Part shown: positions 17,040-26,134 of the stretch, in pieces | Layout: each line of letters begins with the position of its first letter | Position numbering within the stretch: position 1 is the first letter of the stretch | Origin: Pseudomonadota bacterium | Lineage (GTDB): Bacteria > Pseudomonadota > Gammaproteobacteria > Burkholderiales > Nitrosomonadaceae | Direction: 5' to 3' | Length of the DNA: 34,594 nucleotides | Assembly (NCBI GenBank): GCA_018241205.1 | Contig: JAFEEI010000056.1 | Coordinates: 1-34,594 of the forward strand | Notes under the pieces: model-generated | Told to the model about the DNA's origin: nothing | The model's input: the letters and a program-made list of their open reading frames with translations, nothing else | Databases searched by the model: none | Program-made: the position numbers and the translations under genes

Positions 17040-17723
17040 TTAGACATGGCGGATGAGTAGCATTTCATTACCATCCCGCTGAAATTCATAAGGGACACGG
17101 CGCACTTCGGTTACGAAGCCCTGATTGTTGAAGGATTGAATGACGGCTTCCAGATAGGAAGATCTTTTGCCGTCAAGCGTGAGTAACGGAAAAATTCTGA
17201 CTTCGTGAGCCACACGCAGCATTTCGGTAAGGGCTTGGAGGTGGAAGCCGAGCTGTAACTGTACGCTGTACAGAAACAGGAGGTGGGACGACAAGGCGAG
17301 ATCGAAGGTACTGTCTTCAAATGGTAATAAGGGCAATTCTCCTGCGATGTAGCGACCTTGCGTCTTTCCGACTTCGTAGTCTGACAGGAAGGAACTCATG
17401 GCAGACATGCGGACGTAGCCGAGTTCTTCGATAGACGAAATAGAGGTCCATACATAGTCAGCATGATTCTTTCGCATCTGAGTCATCACCGTTTCATAGG
17501 TTTCGGCGATGCGATTCTGAATTTGGTTTGTGTCGAAGGCGTATATGGGATCGATTGAAACGATGGTTCCTGTGCGCCTCGTAAACTCTGCATTGAATGC
17601 AGCGGGACCGTCGCCGCAGCCAAGAATCCGTAATTGTTGGTCGGCCTCGGTCAGGCCGAACATGGCCATATATTCACAGTAAGAGCGCCCCCAAGGGACG
17701 ATTTGGTCGAGTGCGAATCCCAT
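17040..17723 (-). CDS. Class I SAM-dependent methyltransferase-like protein
   Basis: This 227-residue cytoplasmic protein has motif I as RILGCGDGPAAFNAEF (32-47), an acidic strand-2 end (SIDPIYAF) and a motif IV-like FEDSTFDLALSSHLLFLYS segment, so the Rossmann methyltransferase fold is likely. The C-terminal HLQALTEMLRVAHEVRIFPL and EVRRVPYEFQRDGN fit methyltransferases of the class I type. The target is unknown. It stands between the antitoxin and lysS and points the same way as lysS, about 240 bp away. The gene uses a plain ATG at 17723 with no obvious ribosome site. Confidence 0.8.
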   Translation of the reverse strand: MGFALDQIVPWGRSYCEYMAMFGLTEADQQLRILGCGDGPAAFNAEFTRRTGTIVSIDPIYAFDTNQIQNRIAETYETVMTQMRKNHADYVWTSISSIEELGYVRMSAMSSFLSDYEVGKTQGRYIAGELPLLPFEDSTFDLALSSHLLFLYSVQLQLGFHLQALTEMLRVAHEVRIFPLLTLDGKRSSYLEAVIQSFNNQGFVTEVRRVPYEFQRDGNEMLLIRHV

Positions 17724-17964
17724 AAGCGATCAGAGAATGTCTAACTACAATTAGTCAGATAACTAAGAAAGCAAAATCTTCATAAAACTGTTCATCTTCA
17801 TATGATTCATTAAAAATCAATCCACTAAACCGGCTAATCTTTTTATCACTACCTAAAATTTCACGGATCATACTTCGGTCAGTTTTCCGTGTCCTCTACG
17901 ATAATAAAATTCCTAGTCAAGCCCTATAAAACTCAACCTCAAATGCGAATAATTCAGCATTTTC

Positions 17965-19473
17965 CTAATCTTCCCGCCGTAACTGCGGAAACAGAATCAC
18001 GTCGCGGATGCTCGGGCTGTCGGTCAGCAGCATGACCAGCCGGTCGATGCCGATGCCTTCCCCGGCGGTTGGTGGCAGGCCGTATTCCAGAGCGCGAATA
18101 TAATCCGCGTCGTAGTGCATGGCTTCGTTATCGCCGGCGTCCTTGGCTTTGGCTTGTTCCAGAAAGCGTGCCGCTTGATCTTCCGGGTCGTTCAATTCCG
18201 AGAATCCGTTGGCGATTTCGCGTCCGGCGATGTATAGCTCAAAGCGGTCGGTGATTGCGGTGTTGTTGTCATTGCGCCGCGCCAGCGGGGAGACTTCTGC
18301 CGGATAGTCGACGATGAACGTCGGTTCGAATAACAAGTGTTCGGTGGTTTCGTCGAACAATGAGAGTTGCAAGCCACCGATGCCGTCGCTCGGGTTGTGA
18401 TGAATGCCGAGTGCTTGCAGTTTTTTGATCAGGAAATTGCGATCATTCAATTGCGCATCGGTGTATTCCGGATGGAATTTCCGGATGGCTGCGGTGATGG
18501 TGAGCCGGGCGAACGGTTGCGCCAGATCCATGGTTTTGCCCTGATACGTGACTTCGGTCGTGCCCAGTACTTTGTACGCGATTTCCGCCAGCATTTTCTC
18601 GGTGAAGTCCATCAGATAGGTAAAGTCCTGGTAAGCCTCATAGAATTCCACCATGGTGAATTCCGGATTATGCCGAGTGGAAATGCCTTCGTTACGGAAG
18701 TTACGGTTGATTTCAAACACCTTTTCCATGCCGCCGACTACCAGCCGTTTCAGGTAAAGCTCCGGTGCGATGCGCAAATACAGTGCCATATCCAGCGCAT
18801 TATGATGCGTGGAGAACGGTCTTGCCGTGGCGCCGCCGGGAATCGGGTGCATCATCGGGGTTTCGACTTCCAGGTAGCCGCGTGCCACGAAAAATTCACG
18901 CATGGCTTGAATAATTTTCGAACGTGCCGTGAACACCTTGCGCGCGTCTTCATTGGTGATCAAATCGAGGTAACGCTGGCGATATTTTTGCTCCTGATCG
19001 GCCAAACCGTGAAATTTTTCCGGCAGCGGGCGCAGCGATTTGGTCAGTAACTGCAAATCCGTGACGCGGATCGACAGCTCGCCGGTTTTGGTTTTGAACA
19101 ACGTGCCCTGCGCGCCGAAGATGTCGCCCAAGTCGTGGTGCTTGAACGCTGCGTGTACGGCTGCACCGGTGAGATCGTCCGATATGTACAGTTGAATACG
19201 TCCGCTCATATCCTGGATGGTGGCAAAACTGGCCTTGCCCATGACGCGCTTCAGCATCATCCGTCCCGCCACTTTGACTACAACCGGCGATTCTTCCAGT
19301 TGCTCCTTCGATAACACATCGTATTGTTGATGCAATTCCGCCGCTACATGTTCACGCCGGAAAGTGTTCGGGAAAGCATTGCCTGCCTGACGCAGTTCGG
19401 CCAGTTTGGCACGGCGTTCGGCAATGATTTGGTTTTCATCCTGAGGAGTGGGTGATGGGTTTTCCTGAGTCAT
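17965..19473 (-). CDS. lysS: Lysyl-tRNA synthetase (class II)
   Basis: This 502-residue cytoplasmic enzyme charges tRNA-Lys. It has an N-terminal OB-fold anticodon-binding domain (about 60-170, with [14 protein letters not shown] and [11 protein letters not shown]) and a class II catalytic core: motif 2 [20 protein letters not shown] and motif 3 [13 protein letters not shown] near the C-terminus. The start at 19473 ([10 protein letters not shown]) is chosen because it matches family length and puts the [14 protein letters not shown] helix where expected; the frame extends to 19533 with extra residues that do not look conserved. No T-box or other leader was recognised. Confidence 0.96.
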   Translation of the reverse strand: MTQENPSPTPQDENQIIAERRAKLAELRQAGNAFPNTFRREHVAAELHQQYDVLSKEQLEESPVVVKVAGRMMLKRVMGKASFATIQDMSGRIQLYISDDLTGAAVHAAFKHHDLGDIFGAQGTLFKTKTGELSIRVTDLQLLTKSLRPLPEKFHGLADQEQKYRQRYLDLITNEDARKVFTARSKIIQAMREFFVARGYLEVETPMMHPIPGGATARPFSTHHNALDMALYLRIAPELYLKRLVVGGMEKVFEINRNFRNEGISTRHNPEFTMVEFYEAYQDFTYLMDFTEKMLAEIAYKVLGTTEVTYQGKTMDLAQPFARLTITAAIRKFHPEYTDAQLNDRNFLIKKLQALGIHHNPSDGIGGLQLSLFDETTEHLLFEPTFIVDYPAEVSPLARRNDNNTAITDRFELYIAGREIANGFSELNDPEDQAARFLEQAKAKDAGDNEAMHYDADYIRALEYGLPPTAGEGIGIDRLVMLLTDSPSIRDVILFPQLRRED

Positions 19474-19675
19474 ATTCTGATTTACGAAAGTATGGAATCG
19501 ATTTAATCGGTTGATTTGTATCTGGGCGCTCATTATACGCTGTGAGCGGGAATTTCGTGATGCAGTGTGTTTTCCAGAGATGACTTATTGTTGAAAAGGA
19601 TTAAATCCTGTCTGTTGGAGGTATTGCCTCGGAGCGTTACCAACTTTGATTCTGGTTGGGTAGGCCGCTTTACTG

Positions 19676-19857
19676 AATTTCCGTCATCTTTTGGAGCAAC
19701 ATGAATTGACGGCGCTATTGCTGGAAGCGATCAATGCTCACCTCAAGGCGCAGGGGCTGCTGGTTTCCAAAGGCACGATGGTGGATGCCACCCTCATTCA
19801 TGCCCCAAGTTCGACCAAGAATCAGGAACGGACACGAAACTCTGAAATGCATCAAAC
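19676..19857 (+). pseudogene. IS5-family transposase fragment
   Basis: An internal transposase piece reads NFRHLLEQHELTALLLEAIN, then AHLKAQGLLVSKGTMVDATL and IHAPSSTKNQERTRNSEMHQ. It matches the decayed copy at 7086-7300 almost residue for residue and includes the first catalytic Asp (VDATLIH). It stops abruptly at about 19857, where the sequence changes within a few bases into an IS481-type transposase. Both the N-terminus and the rest of the catalytic core are absent. Confidence 0.85.
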
Positions 19858-20415
19858 TTCATATCGATATCGCGGAAGTTCAAACAGAAGAAGGAAAGCT
19901 TTATCTATTCGCCGCCATTGACCGCACATCAGACCGCACATCAAAGTACGCTTACACAAAAGCTGCATGAGCGTTCCACAAAGATGATCGCGGCAGATTT
20001 TTTACGTAGCTTGCTTAAAGCCGTCCCTTATAGAATCCATACTGTCCTGACCGGCAACGGTATCCAGTTCACTAACCGCACCTGCAATCAATATGCCTTC
20101 ATACATATTTTTGATCGTATCTGCGCTGAGTATGGCATCGAACACAGACTCACGAAACCGAAACATCCCTGGATGAACGGACAGGTCGAGCGCATGAATA
20201 GAACAATCAAAGAAGCGGCTGTGAAACGCTATTACTATGATTCATATGACCTGAAGGCTCATCTACATACTTTTTGTGATGACTTATAACTTCGCTAGAC
20301 GATTAAAAACCCTCAAGGGCCTCACGCCTTATGAATAACATTTGCAAAATAGGGACAAAAGAGCCAGAACGATTTAACGTTGATCCATTCCAGCATACCG
20401 CGGGACCTAAACACC
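19858..20415 (+). pseudogene. IS481-family transposase pseudogene
   Basis: The sequence reads HIDIAEVQTEEGKLYLFAAI, then AIDRTS duplicated by a 12-base tandem repeat (19920-19931 and 19932-19943). It passes a stop and frameshift near 19968 and continues as MIAADFLRSLLKAVPYRIHT, VLTGNGIQF, EHRLTKPKHPWMNGQVERMN. After another frameshift near 20285 it reads YNFARRLKTLKGLTPYE and ICKIGTKEPERFNVDP. The second catalytic Asp, in the usual TDNG, is changed to Gly (TGNG). The first half matches the fragment at 112-275. It is inactive. Confidence 0.85.
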
Positions 20416-20565
20416 TAAATCAATCAAGTATTCCGGTAACTCATGAAGTAACACTTTTACTTGTTCTGGTTCTATTCAACGAAAACGTCTTTTAGGTTCG
20501 AATAAAGGCGCTTTTTGATCCATTTTCATTTAAGAGCCGTGCGCCGAAAATCTATTACTCGCAAA
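20416..20565. other. Short AT-rich spacer downstream of the lipid cluster
   Basis: About 150 bp between the IS481 remnant and the end of the Tam41-like gene. No gene or convincing terminator was seen. Confidence 0.4.
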
Positions 20566-21540
20566 TTAGCGTAACACGCCGCGTTGCAAAAGTTGTTTGG
20601 CCACTTTCAAACCCCACAGAATCGGGTGGCGGCGCAGTAACGGTGTGATTTCCACGCGTACGCCGGTGTGCCGTTCTATCTTCCAAGCGGCGTAGTCGAC
20701 GCTGTTGCTGAAGGTGAACGTGGCCTTGGCCAGGCGCAGAATCGACAAAATTCTTCCCTGCCAGCGCCGTAAACGCCAGCGCCACAACGCCAGACGCTGC
20801 ATGGCCGGAGTGCTTAGACAGCGGTATTGTCCACTTTCCAGTTGCTGCAGAATTTCTGTCAGCAGTGGACTGGCGGCGGCTGTCAGGCGGGTAAATGCGT
20901 CCAAATTGGCTTGCGCCAGGTGCCGTGCGCGCGTTTCCCTTTCCGCGCGCAACTCGGCGGCGTAGGTGAGTGTCAGGCAGCGCGTCCAGAGATCTTCGAC
21001 GCTGAAGGTGCCGGTTTCAAGCGCCGGTGAGCAGGATTGCAGAAAAGTCACAACGGAATGTGCCAGCGCGGCGTAAATGTGCTGACGCACCATGTCGTTA
21101 CGCGCGAACAGCAGCCGCGAGGGCTGCGCAAAGCGTGCCCAGATGTACGAATGAAACCAGTACTGCGCGCCACGCGCAAAGTCGGCGCTGGAGATGACGG
21201 CGTATTTGGCGCGCAACGTTTTTTGCTGATGCGGCACTTCGAGATAAAACACATTGGGCGCGAGCCAGGCATTGAAAACAGCTAAATAACGCTCAGGATA
21301 CGCTTTGTGATAACTGTCGACGATGACGTACAAGTCGACGATGCCTTCTTCCAGACTAACCGCTGAGTGCAGGCAAGAACCATACAGCATCACGGCGTCG
21401 AGCGATTCACCGAAGCGCATAATGAGCGCATCCACCAAAGGGACGAAATCGGCGGAAACCGGTTGGTTGCATTCCGCCGCGACTTCGTTGAGCAGTGCGG
21501 CGGGCAGTGGTTCAATGGCTTCGAGTAGCGGATTGGTCAT
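20566..21540 (-). CDS. Tam41-type CDP-lipid synthase (nucleotidyltransferase fold)
   Basis: This 324-residue protein has the marks of the Tam41/Mmp37 family, mitochondrial-type CDP-diacylglycerol synthases. They are MLYGSCLHSA with the nucleotidyltransferase Gly-Ser (54-55), acidic residues Asp69 and Asp75 in VDLYVIVD, NVFYLEV, RAKYAVIS (110-117) and SYIWARFAQPSRLL (131-144), which parallels the IKYGVIS and YIAGRLQKPVK blocks of Tam41. The family converts phosphatidic acid and CTP to CDP-diacylglycerol and is unrelated to CdsA. It follows a lipid kinase gene by 9 bp and belongs to the lipid cluster. In place of phosphatidate, another phosphorylated lipid such as ceramide phosphate could be the substrate. 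Confidence 0.78.
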   Translation of the reverse strand: MTNPLLEAIEPLPAALLNEVAAECNQPVSADFVPLVDALIMRFGESLDAVMLYGSCLHSAVSLEEGIVDLYVIVDSYHKAYPERYLAVFNAWLAPNVFYLEVPHQQKTLRAKYAVISSADFARGAQYWFHSYIWARFAQPSRLLFARNDMVRQHIYAALAHSVVTFLQSCSPALETGTFSVEDLWTRCLTLTYAAELRAERETRARHLAQANLDAFTRLTAAASPLLTEILQQLESGQYRCLSTPAMQRLALWRWRLRRWQGRILSILRLAKATFTFSNSVDYAAWKIERHTGVRVEITPLLRRHPILWGLKVAKQLLQRGVLR

Positions 21541-21549
21541 GGCAATATC

Positions 21550-22554
21550 CTATATCACGAGAAATGTCACGGCGTCGGTCGCGGTGATTGTAAGCGGTGT
21601 TTGCGCATTGAGCGAGCGGTACAATTCGCCGTCGACGATATATTCGTCGTCCATCTGTAAGCTTAAGGAAGCGGCATTATGGCTATAATAACCGTCTTTT
21701 TCCTGCAGCACCGCGCCGCCGCCCGATAATAACGGCCAGAGCGAACGCCACAGGTGCTTATGCTGCTGATCGACCAGTGTGACATGCAGCGGTTCCGGTT
21801 CTTTTCCCCAGTACGGACGAATATTCAATAACAGGCAATCCAATGCGCTGACCAAGGCGAACAGATAAGTGCCGCGATGAATCCGGCCATTGGTTTCCGT
21901 CAAGGTCATGTTGACCGGCGCCCATTCGCTTTGCTGGCGGCCGGAGATCATATTGGCGAGCATGCCGATGATCGAGCGCAGCATGATCAGGAAGGTGAAA
22001 ATGCTGCCAGTGATGCCGATTTGTTTGACCGGACTGCGCGAGAATTTCACCCCGCGTGCGACCAATCCGACAGCAAAGAACATGCCGTAAATCGGGCTCA
22101 TGCCGTTTTGTTCGATGCGCAATACCGGACGTTGCACCAGATTGGGATCGGCCGGTTTGAGCAAATAGGCGTGTAAGCGCCGGATGATGTGTTCGGGTTT
22201 GCCTTGCATGTCCAAATCTAGCGGTGTCATGTTGGTGGTGCCGCCGGGCACGATCAGAATGAGCGGCCAGTCGGCAGGTGTGCGTGCCGCGAATAAATGC
22301 CCGAAAATCGCATGTGTCGTGCCGTCACCGGCGGCGATCACCAGTAAGTCGATATCCGCTTGCAGCAGCGCATCGATTGCACTTTTAAAGGTATCCGCAT
22401 CACTGCCTTCGCGCACCAGCATACCGGGTATTTGCTGCAATGCCTGACAGATAGCCGTGATGCGTTTACGCACCTGTCCTCCTCTGGGATTCAGCAGGCA
22501 ACCGGTTTTGGCTGTTCCGGATTTCAGACGGTCGATCCGCGCTTGCAACGTCAT
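21550..22554 (-). CDS. Diacylglycerol/ceramide kinase-family lipid kinase
   Basis: This 334-residue protein of the DAGK catalytic-domain family (YegS, DgkB, sphingosine/ceramide kinase type) shows NPRGG (22-26), AAGDGTTH (74-81, the GGDGT nucleotide-binding motif with Ala in place of the first Gly) and PGGTTNMTP (103-111, usual form PxGTxND). The C-terminal beta-sandwich shows the VDGELY substrate-site segment. It should phosphorylate a membrane lipid hydroxyl using ATP at the cytoplasmic face. It lies 27 bp after the CDP-alcohol phosphatidyltransferase and 9 bp before the Tam41-like gene, consistent with making the phospho-lipid that the latter activates. The lipid substrate is unknown. Confidence 0.85.
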   Translation of the reverse strand: MTLQARIDRLKSGTAKTGCLLNPRGGQVRKRITAICQALQQIPGMLVREGSDADTFKSAIDALLQADIDLLVIAAGDGTTHAIFGHLFAARTPADWPLILIVPGGTTNMTPLDLDMQGKPEHIIRRLHAYLLKPADPNLVQRPVLRIEQNGMSPIYGMFFAVGLVARGVKFSRSPVKQIGITGSIFTFLIMLRSIIGMLANMISGRQQSEWAPVNMTLTETNGRIHRGTYLFALVSALDCLLLNIRPYWGKEPEPLHVTLVDQQHKHLWRSLWPLLSGGGAVLQEKDGYYSHNAASLSLQMDDEYIVDGELYRSLNAQTPLTITATDAVTFLVI

Positions 22555-22581
22555 CAGGTCTATCGATTTGCGCCGGAGTAT

Positions 22582-23814
22582 TTATGAAAGCGGCAACGGT
22601 TTTCTAAGATCGATTGGGGCGCGCGTGAATATTTTCACCGCCCATTGTTCGCGATCGCGTGCCGGATCAATATCCTGCAGCCAGGATCGTAGCGATCCTT
22701 CCTTTTGCTTGGTTTTCCAGCCATCCGCCAAGCGCCAGATCAAAATTCCGGTTGAAGCCAGGTGCCACAGCACCACTAACAGCAATCCGATATCCGGGCG
22801 GCCGCTTAACCATCCGCACGTGAGCAAAATCAGATTCGGATTGCGCCGGGCCGTGATTAACCGGTTAAAAGAATCCATTTTGCGCCAGATGAACATGTCG
22901 AAGTGCGCCAGCCAGAACTGGAATGCACCTTCGCACAGACGTCCGCCGATATACCCCAGAAACATCAATCCCATCAGAATTCCCAATGGGGCAAGCGGCG
23001 TCGCTGTGCCTTCCAGACCCAATCCCCAGGCCAGATACCACAGCGGCGGGTGAACAATATCCAAGCCGTGGTCCAAGACATCGCCGAAGCGGCTGGACGT
23101 AACCGTGACGCGCGCCAGTTTTCCGTCCACCGTGTCGAGAAAGGTCATGAACCAGCCCATCAACAATCCGATACCGAAGAATCCGCCCCAGAACGCCAGT
23201 CCCGCCAGCACGGCAAATACCACGCTGAGATAGGTCACATGATTGGGCGACCAGCCGTGCCGCACGCAAAAGTGCGTGGTCCAAAATGCCGGTACCGGCC
23301 AGACCCATTTAGTGACCAGATCGGTGACGCCTTTGTACGAACCGGAAAACAGTTCTTGTTCCAGCAGCGGGCGATTGGCTTCGCTGACCGGCAGAATGTA
23401 CGGCGGATCTTTCTTTTTCAGATTGTGCTGGTAATCGATTTTCAGATCCTTCAATTCGATGCGCGGGATGGTCAGCGGCGCGAATTTATAGTTCTGATCC
23501 TTGTTGTTATTGAGATTGCGCAACAATTGCGGGGCATAGTTACCGTCGGTGCGAATCCCCGCCGGACAACCCTCGTCGCTGTATAAGGCGGTTTTTTTGT
23601 CCATTCCGAGCAAGGCGGTGAGCACGCGTGCGTCAAACAGGAAATTGGAATTCAAGAATAAGGCGGTGGCGGTGACCGGGATTTTCTCAACATCGCCGGT
23701 CAGGATGATGTCCTGATGCGCTTGCAGCATGCGCCGCAACCGTTCTCGGCCGGTCAATCCCCAAATGGTGATTTCGTTGTCACCGAAAAAATAAATATAG
23801 GTTGATGTCGACAT
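22582..23814 (-). CDS. CDP-alcohol phosphatidyltransferase with N-terminal nucleotidyltransferase-like domain
   Basis: This is a 410-residue two-part protein. Residues 1-155 resemble a degenerate nucleotidyltransferase (ATALFLNSNFLFDARVLTAL and YILPVSEANRPLLEQELF). Residues 160-400 are a membrane CDP-alcohol phosphotransferase. The CAP motif is complete: Asp227, Asp230-Gly231, Ala234-Arg235, Gly244, Asp248, Asp252. The linker GSYKGVTDLVTKWVWPVPAF recalls the junction in IPCT-DIPPS fusions (inositol-1-phosphate cytidylyltransferase with di-inositol-phosphate synthase). It probably joins an alcohol or alcohol phosphate to a CDP-activated partner at the inner membrane. Head group unknown. The N-terminal domain lacks the Gly-rich start of active nucleotidyltransferases, so the separate enzyme at 26135-26974 may supply that activity. 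Confidence 0.87.
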   Translation of the reverse strand: MSTSTYIYFFGDNEITIWGLTGRERLRRMLQAHQDIILTGDVEKIPVTATALFLNSNFLFDARVLTALLGMDKKTALYSDEGCPAGIRTDGNYAPQLLRNLNNNKDQNYKFAPLTIPRIELKDLKIDYQHNLKKKDPPYILPVSEANRPLLEQELFSGSYKGVTDLVTKWVWPVPAFWTTHFCVRHGWSPNHVTYLSVVFAVLAGLAFWGGFFGIGLLMGWFMTFLDTVDGKLARVTVTSSRFGDVLDHGLDIVHPPLWYLAWGLGLEGTATPLAPLGILMGLMFLGYIGGRLCEGAFQFWLAHFDMFIWRKMDSFNRLITARRNPNLILLTCGWLSGRPDIGLLLVVLWHLASTGILIWRLADGWKTKQKEGSLRSWLQDIDPARDREQWAVKIFTRAPIDLRKPLPLS

Positions 23815-23924
23815 GGGTAATGGAAAATTGTTTTTTTGAGTGAATTATTCCAGTGCGATGCATACGTCCGGTGATGCGATTTTAGATGCTTTGCGGCAAC
23901 TATAACAGAGATAACGGTGTGCCG

Positions 23925-24989
23925 CTAAAAAGTCCGGCGCAACCAGAGATTGGCCAGAATGATGATGGTAAATCCGGGTCCTAAAGCAACGAGTGCGGGG
24001 TTTAGGTGCAGAATCAATCCGGCATTGGCGATAATTTGATCGAGCAGGTAAACCGCCATGCCGATCAGTGTGGCGAGGATGAGTTTATTGCTGAGGCCGG
24101 AACGGATCGAACCGAAGACAAACGGAATCGATAGCAGCAGCATGGCGATCGTCATCAGCGCGCTGCCTGCTTTGCGCCATAACGCTAGCGCGTAGGAATC
24201 GGCATCCTGTCCCGTGCTGCGCAGGAATTCCACATGCCGGAGCAATTCGAGCGGCGATAGGCTTTCCGGCGGTTTGGTCAAGGTCGCGATATCCTCGGGA
24301 TTGACGAAAGAGGTCCATCTCACAGCGTCCGCAAGGCTCAACGAGATCTTGTGGCCGTCCTGAAATGTCCGGATGGTGGCGTTGCTGAGCTCCCAGATAT
24401 CTTCCTCGACGATATCGGCAAATTCGGCGAGTGTGTGTTTGATGATGAAACCTTCTTCATCCAGCTGCAGCAGTTCGATATCGGCGGCTCTCTTATTATT
24501 CACAATCTGGCCAATGCGTAGAATGTTGCGTTCGTTACGCGTCCAGATTCCTAGGTTTTTACCTAACTCGGCGCTTTGCTCCAAGGCGATGGCGCGGTAG
24601 GTGATCGCTGTTTGTTGCAGTTGCGGGGCGGCGAATTGTTCCAGCGCGGCGACAACCAGCAGCAGCAAAATACCCATGCTTAAAGGCGCGAAGCTGATGC
24701 GCTGCGGGGAGAGTCCGGCAACGCGCAAGGCAATGAGTTCCGAATGGATCGCCAGTTTACCCAGTGCAATGACGGTGCCCAGCAAAGCGACAAAAGGCGC
24801 GACTTGAATAAAACGGCGCGGCAGCAGCATGGCAGTGTAGAAAAAGGCATCGATGGTGCGGTAAGTGCCTTTGCCCACATCATCCAACTGATCCAGCAAA
24901 TCGAAGAAACTGAATAATGGCAACAGGATTGCGGTGGAAATAACGAAGCCGATCAGTACCTGATGGGCGATGTAACGATAGATGATCAT
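23925..24989 (-). CDS. LptG-like permease (YjgP/YjgQ family)
   Basis: This 354-residue inner-membrane protein of the LptF/LptG family has three N-terminal helices, a periplasmic jelly-roll region (about 130-260) and three C-terminal helices. The cytoplasmic ELIALRVAGLSPQRI segment is the coupling-helix region that contacts the LptB ATPase. The start at 24989 (MIIYRYIAHQVL) is chosen because it overlaps the LptF-like stop by ATGA and matches the family N-terminus; the frame extends upstream into the LptF-like gene. In E. coli LptF and LptG extract lipopolysaccharide. Here the surrounding genes make a different lipid, so this may be a paralogue dedicated to it. No LptB-type ATPase is encoded nearby. 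Confidence 0.85.
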   Translation of the reverse strand: MIIYRYIAHQVLIGFVISTAILLPLFSFFDLLDQLDDVGKGTYRTIDAFFYTAMLLPRRFIQVAPFVALLGTVIALGKLAIHSELIALRVAGLSPQRISFAPLSMGILLLLVVAALEQFAAPQLQQTAITYRAIALEQSAELGKNLGIWTRNERNILRIGQIVNNKRAADIELLQLDEEGFIIKHTLAEFADIVEEDIWELSNATIRTFQDGHKISLSLADAVRWTSFVNPEDIATLTKPPESLSPLELLRHVEFLRSTGQDADSYALALWRKAGSALMTIAMLLLSIPFVFGSIRSGLSNKLILATLIGMAVYLLDQIIANAGLILHLNPALVALGPGFTIIILANLWLRRTF

Positions 24990-26068
24990 TGCCGTCGTAA
25001 GAAGAGGAATTTCCGGTTTGAGAATACGGCATAACTGACGAGGAATGCGAGAATGAGCATATCCAGCCACCATACGCCCGGTATGCTGCCGACGACTTTC
25101 TGTTCAACCCAGGTTTTCGCTAATCCGCTCAAATTATAGTATGCGGCGAAAACCAGCGCGGCGATGATGTAAGTCCATTCTATTTTTTCCTGGCGTGGTG
25201 TAATACGGATATAAGTCACTGCCAGCAGAGCCATCAAGATAGTCGAGAGCGGACGGGAAATACGCCATTGCAGTTCCGCGATGTCATGCGGCTGGTCGGA
25301 TTCCCACAAAGTTCTGGTGGCGGCCGCTTTGCGCCGGTATTTCAGCACAAAGTCCTTGTCAATGAAATAGGTCATGTCCTCAAACCGGATCATGTCATCG
25401 ATGCTGGCGGTTTTGCTTAATTCGTAGACAATACCGTCGGACAGTAAAATATGCGGCCTTTCTTCCTGAGTTGCGGGATGAACTTGTCGGGCGTGTTGAG
25501 CAATGACAATCTCGCTGCCTTCCTTTTTCTTGATGTAATGAAAAATATCTTCCATTTCCTTGGTGGCGTCATTTTTGCTGCGCACGTAAACAACCCTGCC
25601 AGTTTTTTCACTGCCGTAAAAGCGCCCGGCCTGAAAACGGTTGGTATTCAGTTCGGCTTCCGCTTGCGCATCAAGAATGTAGCTTTCCGAATAGGCCCAC
25701 GGGCGCGCATACGCTGACAACGTTCCGCTGAGAATACCCACCGGTATCGCTACCGACAGCACTGTGAGCACAATGCGCGCGCCGCTCACCCCCGCCGAGC
25801 GGATAATATTCAATTCCTGGTCTTTGTTGAGTCTTTCCAGACCGATGATGACCGAAATGTAGAGTGCAACGGGGATCAGCACTTCCAGCGCGATCAGCGT
25901 TTTTAAGAATACCAGCTTGAGCAGCGCGGCGATGCCCAGTGTCTCCGTCACGGCGCCGGTCAAAAGCCGGGCGCTAACGAAGCTGGCGTACAAACCGACC
26001 AGAATGAGGAGCACTACCGTGAAAGGCAGCAGAATTTCGCGTGCGATATACCGTTCGATTAATTTCAT
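24986..26068 (-). CDS. LptF-like permease (YjgP/YjgQ family)
   Basis: This 360-residue inner-membrane protein has MKLIERYIAREILLPF at the N-terminus, the usual first helix of LptF/LptG. The coupling segment QELNIIRSAGVSGARIV lies near residue 90, the periplasmic beta region spans about 140-270, and three C-terminal helices follow (SRPLSTILMALLAVTY onward). It forms a coupled pair with the LptG-like gene downstream (ATGA overlap). Paired LptF and LptG build the transmembrane part of an ABC extractor. Its location in a lipid-synthesis cluster, and not in the usual lptF-lptG locus next to pepA, suggests a second, specialised pair, which cannot be proven without the rest of the genome. Confidence 0.85.
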   Translation of the reverse strand: MKLIERYIAREILLPFTVVLLILVGLYASFVSARLLTGAVTETLGIAALLKLVFLKTLIALEVLIPVALYISVIIGLERLNKDQELNIIRSAGVSGARIVLTVLSVAIPVGILSGTLSAYARPWAYSESYILDAQAEAELNTNRFQAGRFYGSEKTGRVVYVRSKNDATKEMEDIFHYIKKKEGSEIVIAQHARQVHPATQEERPHILLSDGIVYELSKTASIDDMIRFEDMTYFIDKDFVLKYRRKAAATRTLWESDQPHDIAELQWRISRPLSTILMALLAVTYIRITPRQEKIEWTYIIAALVFAAYYNLSGLAKTWVEQKVVGSIPGVWWLDMLILAFLVSYAVFSNRKFLFLRRQ

Positions 26069-26134
26069 AGACCGGCTAAATCGGGTTTTTACTGATAAAT
26101 AGGACGAAGAGCATGGGCGGTGCGGGACGATTGA

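Noticed and set aside
17880..17905. CACGGA and TCCGTG inverted pair between lysS and the methyltransferase gene
   Set aside because: Six-bp stem with a long loop and no T run on either strand; not called as a terminator.
18367..19050. Long open frame on the plus strand (227 codons)
   Set aside because: It is antisense to lysS, whose motifs are unambiguous; it is a shadow frame.
22903..23586. Long open frame on the plus strand (227 codons)
   Set aside because: It is antisense to the CDP-alcohol phosphotransferase with its complete CAP motif; it is a shadow frame.
23885..23930. GCGGCA and TGCCGC inverted pair between the LptG-like gene and the CDP-alcohol phosphotransferase gene
   Set aside because: Long loop and no T tract in the direction of transcription; it does not argue that the operon is split.
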